Shown here: one piece after another, positions 1-6,157 of the stretch
Layout of the letters: each line of letters opens with the position of its first letter
How positions within the stretch are numbered: position 1 is the stretch's first letter
Assembly (NCBI GenBank): GCA_947457605.1
Contig: CANGWP010000101.1
Coordinates: forward strand, 1 to 8,307
From: Bdellovibrionales bacterium
GTDB taxonomy: Bacteria; Bdellovibrionota; UBA1018; CAIMNF01
Length of the DNA stretch: 8,307 nucleotides
Direction: 5' to 3'
The notes under the pieces: model-generated
What the model was told of the DNA's origin: nothing
Databases searched by the model: none
Seen by the model: the letters and a program-made list of their open reading frames with translations, nothing else
Program-made: the position numbers and the translations under genes

Positions 1-45
1 ACTTAGGATGTGTTCCTTTCTCTTATTTTCAAAGCGAAAACAAAG

Positions 46-70
46 ATGGACCTTTGGACATTTGGTCCGT
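46..70 (-). terminator. Weak hairpin downstream of dnaA
   Basis: Read on the minus strand, 20 bases after the dnaA stop, GGACC (68-64) can pair with GGTCC (52-48) around an 11-base loop, and one wobble plus one A-T pair extend the stem. The next bases (about 45-31) are T-rich but interrupted. This fits a poor intrinsic terminator or attenuator. The short stem and broken T-run keep confidence low. The rest of 1-89 shows nothing recognisable. Confidence 0.3.
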
Positions 71-89
71 CAATAAAATTTCGAAGAGT

Positions 90-1547
90 TCAAAGTTGCT
101 CACGAATGAATTCGATGTGCCGTTTTAGTTCCGGATCAGTTTCCAGCTCCGCCTCAATTTTTTGATGTGCATGCACTGCAGTTGAGTGGTCTTTGCCAAA
201 TATCTGACCAATTTCTCGAAATCCAAGGTTGGTATAACGACGAATCAAGGACATTGCAATCTGACGGGGAAGCGCAAAGTTTTTGGCGCGAGAAACGCCT
301 TTCAAGTCCTTCATTTTGATTTGGTAGTGTTTTGCAACCGCATTCAGAATCATCTCAACGGTGTACTCCTGACCTTCTTCGGGGATGGAGTTTTGGAGAA
401 CCTGTTTTGCAAGATCCAATGTGATTTCGGAACCGGTGAGGGACGCATACTGTTGAAGCTTCACAAGAGCACCATGGAGGTTGCGAACGGTGTCTTTAAC
501 ATAAGTTCCAAGAAAGGTTGCAACTTCATCTGGAAGGTAGATGTCATCGGATTCCGCTTTAGCCTTGAGTATGGCGATTCGCGTTTCAATTTCAGGTGGA
601 CGGATGTCCGCCACAAGACCCATTTCAAATCGAGTGCGGATTCGTTCCTCGAGACCATCGATATCCTTGGGCGCTTTGTCGGACGTGAGAACGATCATTT
701 TTTTCATGCTCACAAGGGTGTTGAAAGTATGGATGAATTCTTCCTCGGAGCGGTCCTTCCCCACGATGAATTGAACATCATCAATTAGGAGGAGATCCAC
801 ACTTTCTCGATATTTCGCACGAAACTCCCCGGGTTTTTTGTGCTGAAGGCTTTCAATGAATTCATTTACAAAGTTTTCAGCGGAAATGAAATAGACACGG
901 ATATGAGGATTTTTCCGGCGGATATGATTTCCAATGGCGTGAAGAAGGTGGGTTTTTCCCACGGCGGGCTGCCCGTAAATGAACAACGGATTGAATTGAG
1001 CCGCGGGGTTTTCTGCCGTGGAAAATGCGGAAGCGTACGCAAACTGGTTGGAGGGGCCTACAATATAATTGTCAAAAGTAAGGTTTGGATCAACCCGGTC
1101 TTCGAGCTGAGCGCGCTCTGTTCTAACCGCCCTGGGAGCAAAGGAGGCAGTAGAATTGAGGTTTGTGTGGTTCGCCGGGGGCTTCAAGGGCCCCAAAGAT
1201 TCAATGTCCAGGGGGCGGGGCGGAGCGAGGGGGTTCATTTCAAGCGTTTGTAATGACGATGTTTTTTCGGATACCTGTGAGCCGTCTCTTTCGATGTCGA
1301 TCGAGACTTCACATGCTTCCCCCAGAACCCTTGAAACGGCTTCCTCGATCTCCTCCTTGAACGTTGATTGGATAAAGTTTTTATAAAACTGGTTGGGTGC
1401 AGAAAGAACGATTCGAACCCGCCCGGGGCCCAAACGCTCGGCCCTTCCCCATTTCAGGGAATCAAGCCAGAACTTCACTTCGCTTGCGTCGTGATGGCTG
1501 AGAAGGATGTTATGATACGTTGATGCCCAAAGGTTAGTTTGATTCAT
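90..1547 (-). CDS. dnaA: Chromosomal replication initiator protein DnaA
   Basis: DnaA is the AAA+ ATPase that binds DnaA boxes, melts the chromosomal origin and loads the replicative helicase; it also commonly represses its own gene. The 485-residue protein shows all four domains. Domain I (about 1-80) has the W7 and FW26-27 pattern. A low-complexity, Pro-rich linker follows (about 85-150). The AAA+ core has Walker A GQPAVGKT (192-199), Walker B LLLIDD (252-257), sensor 1 LTSDKAPKD near 287-295, the box VII arginine-finger segment RTRF (304-307, R306) and sensor 2 R355. Domain IV (about 395-485) has PRQIAM and the signature GKDHSTAVHAHQKI (451-464). Length is normal for the family. The ATG lies 8 bases after a weak CGGGA-type ribosome site. 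Walker A reads GQPAVGKT rather than the usual GGVGLGKT, and the signature has K452 where R is usual. It is divergent from rpmH. No dnaN start is visible in the 89 bases that follow it. Identification is secure. Confidence 0.98.
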   Translation of the reverse strand: MNQTNLWASTYHNILLSHHDASEVKFWLDSLKWGRAERLGPGRVRIVLSAPNQFYKNFIQSTFKEEIEEAVSRVLGEACEVSIDIERDGSQVSEKTSSLQTLEMNPLAPPRPLDIESLGPLKPPANHTNLNSTASFAPRAVRTERAQLEDRVDPNLTFDNYIVGPSNQFAYASAFSTAENPAAQFNPLFIYGQPAVGKTHLLHAIGNHIRRKNPHIRVYFISAENFVNEFIESLQHKKPGEFRAKYRESVDLLLIDDVQFIVGKDRSEEEFIHTFNTLVSMKKMIVLTSDKAPKDIDGLEERIRTRFEMGLVADIRPPEIETRIAILKAKAESDDIYLPDEVATFLGTYVKDTVRNLHGALVKLQQYASLTGSEITLDLAKQVLQNSIPEEGQEYTVEMILNAVAKHYQIKMKDLKGVSRAKNFALPRQIAMSLIRRYTNLGFREIGQIFGKDHSTAVHAHQKIEAELETDPELKRHIEFIREQL

Positions 1548-1596
1548 GAAAACAATCCCGATTCAATTGAGATGGGTGAGGCTAGCACGAGAATTG

Positions 1597-1634
1597 TTGG
1601 TAGACAAAGGGTTTGGTGGATAGGTTGGTTGACA
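1597..1634 (+). repeat. Three imperfect copies of TTGGTNGAYA
   Basis: The copies are TTGGTAGACA (1597-1606), TTGGTGGATA (1613-1622) and TTGGTTGACA (1625-1634), with starts 16 and 12 bases apart. The first and third extend to a 13-base direct repeat, GTTGGTAGACAAA versus GTTGGTTGACAAA, with one mismatch. The third copy contains the -35 hexamer of the rpmH promoter. The middle copy contains the best DnaA-box-like sequence (7 of 9). They may be degenerate DnaA boxes or sites for another regulator of the divergent promoters; the binding protein is unknown. Confidence 0.5.
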
Positions 1635-1658
1635 AATACCCAAGGGATCCAGTAAAAC
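1629..1658 (+). promoter_or_regulatory. Sigma70-type promoter for rpmH-rnpA operon
   Basis: A perfect -35 hexamer TTGACA (1629-1634) is followed after 18 bases by TAAAAC (1653-1658), a 4-of-6 match to TATAAT. Transcription would start near 1665, giving a leader of about 30 bases before the rpmH ATG. Position, orientation and the perfect -35 make this the most likely promoter of the rightward operon. It has not been mapped experimentally. Confidence 0.6.
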
Positions 1659-1664
1659 TTGGGT
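1638..1664. promoter_or_regulatory. Inverted repeat bracketing the rpmH -10 region
   Basis: ACCCAAG (1638-1644) and CTTGGGT (1658-1664) are perfect inverse copies separated by 13 bases. Their centres are 20 bases apart, about two helical turns. The arms flank the proposed -10 element, which suits a dimeric repressor site. Because the right arm lies at the predicted transcription start, an RNA hairpin of the complete repeat is unlikely. No known operator consensus is recognised. Confidence 0.4.
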
Positions 1665-1694
1665 TCTTCAAATTTTGAGAAAAAGGATTAAGTC

Positions 1695-1844
1695 ATGAAA
1701 CGCACATTTCAGCCTTCACGGAAAAAGAGAACCAAGACACACGGTTTCCGCGCTCGTATGGCGACCGCAAACGGACAAAAGGTTCTGAAGCGCCGCAGAG
1801 CAAGGGGTAGAAAGAACCTCGTTCCTACGGTAGCAGCTAAGTAA
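1695..1844 (+). CDS. rpmH: 50S ribosomal protein L34
   Basis: L34 is a small, very basic protein of the large ribosomal subunit. The 49-residue product starts MKRTFQPS and continues with HGFRARMAT (16-24) and an Arg/Lys-rich helix LKRRRARGRK (31-40), the full family pattern. The length is within the usual 44-50 residues. A ribosome binding site AAGGA (1683-1687) precedes the ATG by 7 bases. It is the first gene of the rightward operon, behind a TTGACA promoter and divergent from dnaA. The rnpA start follows its stop after 16 bases, the common rpmH-rnpA arrangement that links ribosome and RNase P supply. Confidence 0.97.
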   Translation: MKRTFQPSRKKRTKTHGFRARMATANGQKVLKRRRARGRKNLVPTVAAK

Positions 1845-1860
1845 GTCTAGCTTTATCAGG

Positions 1861-2199
1861 ATGGATTTCCCCAAGTCTGCTCGCGTCCGAAAACGCTTTG
1901 AATATCTCCGCTTTTTTGAGGGGAGCAATGTAAAGCGGCTGGGCTCTTGTACTCTTTTTCAGATTCGAACTAGGGCCGATGGTGCACGTCTTGGAATTAC
2001 CGTAAAAGCCAGAGTAAACAGCGTGTACCGTAACAAGCTGAAGCGCCAGATTAGAGAAGTGTTTCGCCTGAAGAGGGTCGGTCTGAATGGCTGGGATTAT
2101 AATGTGGTTGTTCCCGGATCCATTCGGGTGGACCACACGACGCCCGGAAGAGTTCGAAAACAACTAGAGAACGCTTGGAAAAATGAAGACTCTATTTAA
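1861..2199 (+). CDS. rnpA: Ribonuclease P protein component
   Basis: RnpA is the protein cofactor of RNase P. It binds the catalytic RNA and helps recognise precursor-tRNA 5' leaders for maturation. The 112-residue basic protein carries the hallmark motif RNKLKRQIREVFR (57-69), preceded by the strand segment ARLGITVKARV (42-52) that forms the central sheet. The N-terminal KSARVRKRFEYLRFF matches the usual start of the fold. Length is normal. The start has no convincing Shine-Dalgarno site: an AGG directly abuts the ATG, so translation may be coupled to rpmH, which ends 16 bases upstream. Its 3' end overlaps yidD by 17 bases. Confidence 0.95.
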   Translation: MDFPKSARVRKRFEYLRFFEGSNVKRLGSCTLFQIRTRADGARLGITVKARVNSVYRNKLKRQIREVFRLKRVGLNGWDYNVVVPGSIRVDHTTPGRVRKQLENAWKNEDSI

Positions 2200-2413
2200 A
2201 ATATATCGCTTTTTGATTTCCCCGGTGTTGCACGCCTTTTCAAGGGCATGTGGGGGAGAGCCGAATGCGGGCTGCAGGTTTGAACCGTCCTGCTCGGAGT
2301 ACGCTGAGAAAGCACTTGGTATTTACGGAGTGAAGAAGGGGCTGTGGAAGAGCATAAAAAGGCTGGCCCGGTGTCAACCTTTCTCGGGGCCCGGAGGCTT
2401 CGATCCAGTATGA
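2183..2413 (+). CDS. yidD: Membrane protein insertion efficiency factor YidD
   Basis: YidD is a small protein thought to help insert inner-membrane proteins and is almost always encoded beside yidC. The 76-residue product has the family layout: a hydrophobic amphipathic N-terminus (KIYRFLISPVL), the CRFEPSCSEYA motif with C31 and C37 (31-41), GLWKSIKRLARC (53-64, third conserved Cys C64) and the GGFDPV tail. There is an unusually long segment with an extra cysteine (about 19-30) between the first helix and the CRF motif. The gene overlaps rnpA by 17 bases, and its TGA overlaps the yidC ATG (ATGA), so the three genes are probably translationally coupled. Confidence 0.94.
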   Translation: MKTLFKIYRFLISPVLHAFSRACGGEPNAGCRFEPSCSEYAEKALGIYGVKKGLWKSIKRLARCQPFSGPGGFDPV

Positions 2414-3882
2414 GATTCAAGGGTGGTATTCAAATGATGATGATTTCTTTCGTTTTGATGTTCTTTGGCTCTGTTTCTCAGGCGTTTTCTGCTGAACTTA
2501 GTTTACCCGGCTCTACTCTTACCATCAATGAAAGCCCATTGTGGGTTCAGGCCTGGAAGTTAAAAGGGTCCGCCAACATTGATTTGAACACTGTTTCAAG
2601 TCTAGACGGGGCGAACCTGATTCTTACGTTCAGCGGAGATGAGTTTGCTTATCTGAACGGTGCACTCAAATCCGAACTACGTAAGATTTCTGAAGTTAAG
2701 TACGAGTGGTTCTATCAGGACGAGAACGTCGAATATCGTCGGCATTATGAGCTTTCAGATGACTCTGTTTTCGTTTCTGTTCAGGCGAAGTTTAAAAAAG
2801 CGGTCCCGGCAAAAGCCTATTTGAGTTTTGTGGGCCAGGGTTTCGGTGTGGCGAACACGGACCAGTTGAAATCCCATCCGGAAAAGAGCGATCGCGAAGT
2901 TCTTTACTATGCCGATGGCAAGCTTGAACGAAAGGCTGTGGACAAGGCCCATGAGCTGACTCATGTAAAGGGAGCGCCAAAATGGGTTGGTCTGGGAAGC
3001 CGGTATTTTTTGTTTACACTTTTTCCTGAACAGACTGCGGTGGACGAGTTTTTTTATGAGGTTTTGGATGGGCAAAACGGAAACGAGCCCCTGACTCGCG
3101 CGGCCCTTCAGTTGCCCGTGAATCAGAATGAAGTGAAGGGCAGATTCAGGTTGGCATTTACTCCCAAGCGCTTGGACGCATTAAAGAAGGTGGAGCCGAC
3201 TTTGGATCTCGCCGTGGATCTCGGTTTCTTTACGATCATTGCCTATCCCATTCTTAAAATTCTTCTGTTCATTCACAAATATGTGGGCAATTACGGGATC
3301 GCGATCATCATTCTCACGATTCTGATCAAGTTGTTAACCTTTCCTCTCGTCGTAAAGAGCATGAAAGGAATGAAAAAAATGGCTGAGTTCCAGCCAAAGA
3401 TGAAGGCGCTCCAGGAAAAGCACAAGGATGATAAGGCTGCGCTCAACATGGAGATGATGGCTCTGATGAAGCAGTCAGGGTACAATCCGATGGCTGGCTG
3501 CTTCCCGATGTTGCTTCAAATGCCAATCTTTTTTGCGCTTTATCAAGTTCTTTTTTCAGCACAAGAGTTGTACGGGGCACCATTTGCACTTTGGATCAAA
3601 GATCTTTCTGCACAGGATCCGTTGTATATCACGCCGATTTTGATGTCCGTTGTAATGTTTTTACAGCAGAGACTAACGCCTCCATCCCCGGGCATGGACC
3701 CGGTGCAAAGAAAAATGATGATGTTTATGCCCCTGGTGTTCGGAGCGTTCATGCTTGCTACGCCATCAGGGCTTTGCGTTTACATGTTGGTAAATGCCAT
3801 TGTAAGCGTGGTGCAACAGCAATACTTAAACAAAAAGCTTGGAGTGCCAGGAAATGCCGCCAGCATGGCAACCAGCTTCTAA
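2410..3882 (+). CDS. yidC: Membrane protein insertase YidC (Oxa1 family)
   Basis: YidC inserts and folds inner-membrane proteins, alone or with the Sec translocon. The chosen ATG overlaps the yidD stop as ATGA, follows GGAGG (2393-2397) by 12 bases and gives MRFKGG before the hydrophobic stretch; GTG 2344 would run 70 bases into yidD, and ATG 2434 loses the basic N-terminus. The 490-residue product has an N-terminal hydrophobic segment (about 9-28), a periplasmic P1-type domain (about 30-262) and the conserved 60KD_IMP membrane domain (about 266-475). Signature stretches are VGNYGIAIIILTILIK (292-307), NPMAGCFPMLLQMPIFFALY (359-378), APFALWIKDLSAQDP (390-404) and the final hydrophobic pair to about 470. 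The hydrophilic-groove position held by Arg in E. coli is K307 here. The N-terminus looks like a cleavable signal peptide (SQA followed by F). jag, often next, is absent; mnmE follows with a 29-base overlap. Confidence 0.96.
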   Translation: MRFKGGIQMMMISFVLMFFGSVSQAFSAELSLPGSTLTINESPLWVQAWKLKGSANIDLNTVSSLDGANLILTFSGDEFAYLNGALKSELRKISEVKYEWFYQDENVEYRRHYELSDDSVFVSVQAKFKKAVPAKAYLSFVGQGFGVANTDQLKSHPEKSDREVLYYADGKLERKAVDKAHELTHVKGAPKWVGLGSRYFLFTLFPEQTAVDEFFYEVLDGQNGNEPLTRAALQLPVNQNEVKGRFRLAFTPKRLDALKKVEPTLDLAVDLGFFTIIAYPILKILLFIHKYVGNYGIAIIILTILIKLLTFPLVVKSMKGMKKMAEFQPKMKALQEKHKDDKAALNMEMMALMKQSGYNPMAGCFPMLLQMPIFFALYQVLFSAQELYGAPFALWIKDLSAQDPLYITPILMSVVMFLQQRLTPPSPGMDPVQRKMMMFMPLVFGAFMLATPSGLCVYMLVNAIVSVVQQQYLNKKLGVPGNAASMATSF

Positions 3883-5290
3883 AGATCGGCATTTTGATTC
3901 CTCCGGGTACTTTTCAAATCGTACAATCGTTGCGCTGACAACGCCGACCGGCGGGGCGCTTTGCGGTCTTAGGATTTCTGGAGTAGCAGCGATTGGAATC
4001 GCTGCCGACCTGATTGGCGCCGAGCTGGTTCGGGAAGACCATCGGCGAGCTAGGCGCGTTTGGATTCGCGATTCCAAGGGAGCAAGGCTTGATGATTGTT
4101 TGCTTCTTCCATTCTTTGCACCACACTCCTTTACTGGGGAGGACTCGATAGAGATATTTCTCCATGGAAGTCCGATGATCGCGCAACGTGTTCTGGAGGA
4201 ATGTTTTCGGCTTGGGGCGAGACTTGCCTTACCAGGCGAATTCTCGTTTCGGGCGGTAAAAAACGGCAAACTTCAACTTTCTCAGGCAGAGGCGATCAAG
4301 GAATTGATTGCTGCGGACAATGATTTTTCATTGGAGCTGGCCCTGGAGAAACTCTCGGGATCTCAACACCAACTCGTTGAAAACATACGTTCGTCATTAT
4401 TGCAACTTTGCACGTTGGCTGAGGCGGGAATTGATTTTTCGGATCAGGATATTGAGGAGGTTTCTCTTCCAAGATTGAAGAGTCGTTTGGGATCTGTGAT
4501 TTCCAAGCTTAGCTCGCTTCAGGGAAGTTTCGATCGGGGCAGACGCTTCGCAGCTGGTGTCCCAGTGGCGATTTTTGGTCTACCCAATGCTGGAAAGTCA
4601 TCTTTTTTTAATGCACTTCTAGGGGAAGATCGCTCCATTGTTTCAGATATCGCGGGCACGACCCGTGATATTGTTCGTGAAAAGATCAATCTGCGCGGAA
4701 AATCAGGGCAGGTAGCGCTTAGGCTCTCGGATACCGCGGGCCTTCGCGATTCAAAAGATGTCGTTGAAGGAATTGGAATTGAAAGATCCATTAAGGCAGC
4801 ACTGGAGTCCGACCTTGTAGTGATTGTTTTGGATGGGGTTGCTCCAAGTTTGGAACAGGTGGATGAGTATCTTCGAAGAATGCCAAAGATGGATAAGGAT
4901 TTCGTTTATGTTGTTTCCAAGCGGGATAAACTCGAGCCTTCAGAGGTGGAATCAATCAAGGATTCAATGAAGGCCTTCTTTGGCGTAGAGCCACTGTTTG
5001 TTTCCTCGATTTCCCTTGTAGGGATTGCCGAAGTTGCTGCAAAAGTGGCGGAATTTGCTGAAAAACGCTTATTCAGGAGTTCGGGAGAGGTTGTGCTCAC
5101 CCAGGTGGAGCACGTCCGCGCAGTGGAGGAATGTCTCTCCATCCTGCAGAAAGCGGAAAGCTCTGTTGATCTCGTTTTGTTTGCCACGGGGATACGGCAT
5201 GGGATGAATGCCCTCGGGCCCCTGATTGGCGAGACCTTGCCTGATGATGTTTTGGGAAAGATTTTTTCGGATTTTTGCATAGGGAAATAA
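3854..5290 (+). CDS. mnmE: tRNA modification GTPase MnmE
   Basis: MnmE works with MnmG to add a (carboxymethyl)aminomethyl group to U34 of certain tRNAs, using GTP hydrolysis and a folate-derived one-carbon unit. The 478-residue product has the folate-binding N-domain with TIVALTTPTGG (24-34), LRISG (39-43), TGEDSIEIFLHG (94-105) and PGEFSFRAVKNGKL (127-140). The inserted G domain has G1 GLPNAGKSS (242-250), G2 GTTRD (268-272) and G3 DTAGLRD (293-299). The C-terminal CIGK (475-478) carries the conserved Cys. G4 reads SKRD (355-358) rather than NKxD. ATG 3854 is preceded by GGAG with 9-base spacing, and no ATG, GTG or TTG lies between it and the conserved domain. That forces a roughly 22-residue N-terminal extension overlapping yidC by 29 bases. 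A TTG at 3839 is the only close alternative. The next gene starts 15 bases downstream. Confidence 0.95.
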   Translation: MPPAWQPASKDRHFDSSGYFSNRTIVALTTPTGGALCGLRISGVAAIGIAADLIGAELVREDHRRARRVWIRDSKGARLDDCLLLPFFAPHSFTGEDSIEIFLHGSPMIAQRVLEECFRLGARLALPGEFSFRAVKNGKLQLSQAEAIKELIAADNDFSLELALEKLSGSQHQLVENIRSSLLQLCTLAEAGIDFSDQDIEEVSLPRLKSRLGSVISKLSSLQGSFDRGRRFAAGVPVAIFGLPNAGKSSFFNALLGEDRSIVSDIAGTTRDIVREKINLRGKSGQVALRLSDTAGLRDSKDVVEGIGIERSIKAALESDLVVIVLDGVAPSLEQVDEYLRRMPKMDKDFVYVVSKRDKLEPSEVESIKDSMKAFFGVEPLFVSSISLVGIAEVAAKVAEFAEKRLFRSSGEVVLTQVEHVRAVEECLSILQKAESSVDLVLFATGIRHGMNALGPLIGETLPDDVLGKIFSDFCIGK

Positions 5291-5305
5291 TAAGGAGAAC
5301 GTGAA

Positions 5306-6157
5306 ATGTCGATTCAATGCGTAGGAGTGATTGGAGCAGGGCAAATGGGACAGGGGATAGCTCAGACTGCGGCTCAAAGTGGCTTCGGGGTTTGTGTTGC
5401 CGATCAGAGTCTCGATGTCGCCAAGAAGGCGATTGAGAAGATCTCATCCCAGTTGGATAAGATGGTTTCAAAACAAAAAATTACGTCCGCTCAAGCCGCG
5501 GCTGTGATGGCGAATTTGAAGCCTGTGGCTTCGATTCGAGACCTTAAGGATTGTGACCTCGTGATCGAGGCGGTTTCAGAGAGTCTCGAGCTGAAAAAGC
5601 GGATCTGGGCTGAGGTTGATTCAGTGGCAAAAGATAGCGCAATTTTTGCGTCCAATACTTCCTCCATTAGCATCACTGAACTTGCCGCCTGCACCAAAAG
5701 GCCAGGCCAGTTCGCGGGAATGCACTTCATGAATCCGGTGCCGATCATGAAACTGGTGGAGGGAATTCGTGGAATTCAGACAACAGATGATACTTTCAAT
5801 CAGGTTCGGGCTGCTGCAGAGAAGATGGGCAAGACTTTTGTTGTTGCGAGGGACATGCCGGGCTTTGCAGTGAACCGGATTCTCATGCCGATGATCAACG
5901 AAGCCGTTTACGCATTATATGAGGGTATTGCATCGATTGAAGATATCGATACGTCAATGAAGCTTGGAACCAATCAACCGATGGGGCCTCTGACCCTTGC
6001 TGATTTTATCGGGCTTGATACCTGTCTTGCAATCATGGAAGTGCTTCATCAGGGCCTTGGGGATTCGAAATATCGCCCTTGTCCCTTGCTTAGGCAGTAT
6101 GTGACTGCTGGCTGGTTGGGTAAGAAATCTGGCCGTGGATTTTACAAATATGAATAA
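5306..6157 (+). CDS. hbd: 3-hydroxybutyryl-CoA dehydrogenase (NAD-dependent)
   Basis: It interconverts (S)-3-hydroxyacyl-CoA and 3-ketoacyl-CoA, in beta-oxidation or in C4 metabolism, in the cytoplasm. The 283-residue stand-alone protein has the Rossmann motif GAGQMGQG (10-17), with D33 at the end of the second strand, suggesting NAD rather than NADP. Active-site residues are present: NTSS (117-120), H140 in GMHFMNPVP, E152 in KLVEG and N190 in PGFAVNR; the His-Glu spacing of 12 is as in known enzymes. The C-terminal domain ends GRGFYKYE. A strong AAGGAGA site (5292-5298) sits 7 bases before the ATG. It begins only 15 bases after mnmE and overlaps the next gene by 8 bases. Chain-length preference cannot be read from sequence; hbd, paaH and fadB2 are all used for this family. 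Confidence 0.93.
   Translation: MSIQCVGVIGAGQMGQGIAQTAAQSGFGVCVADQSLDVAKKAIEKISSQLDKMVSKQKITSAQAAAVMANLKPVASIRDLKDCDLVIEAVSESLELKKRIWAEVDSVAKDSAIFASNTSSISITELAACTKRPGQFAGMHFMNPVPIMKLVEGIRGIQTTDDTFNQVRAAAEKMGKTFVVARDMPGFAVNRILMPMINEAVYALYEGIASIEDIDTSMKLGTNQPMGPLTLADFIGLDTCLAIMEVLHQGLGDSKYRPCPLLRQYVTAGWLGKKSGRGFYKYE

Larger units (their letters stand above)
1548..1694. other. dnaA-rpmH divergent intergenic region, possible oriC or dnaA control region
   Basis: This 147-base gap lies between the starts of divergent dnaA and rpmH, a place where many bacteria carry DnaA-binding sites and sometimes the origin. Its last third (about 1652-1690) is A/T-rich. Seen directly are three imperfect 10-base repeats, a promoter, a 7+7 inverted repeat, an 8-base palindrome TCAATTGA at 1563-1570 and an 11-base palindrome TCAAATTTTGA at 1668-1678. 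No perfect DnaA box TTATCCACA was found. The closest match is GGTGGATAG at 1615-1623, which agrees with the minus-strand form TGTGGATAA at 7 of 9 positions. The region is short for a complete origin, so calling it oriC is inference. Confidence 0.4.

Noticed and set aside
186..788. A 200-codon plus-strand open frame antisense to dnaA
   Set aside because: It lies wholly within the strongly conserved dnaA coding region, shows no recognisable domain and is best explained as a reverse-strand shadow.
1578..1608. Possible dnaA promoter on the minus strand (TTGTCT, 17 bases, TAGCCT)
   Set aside because: The -10 matches only 3 of 6 consensus positions; a dnaA promoter must exist, but this sequence does not fix its place.
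2344..2409. GTG-initiated N-terminal extension of YidC
   Set aside because: It would overlap yidD by 70 bases and add a hydrophilic stretch before the hydrophobic segment; the ATG at 2410, overlapping the yidD stop, is simpler.
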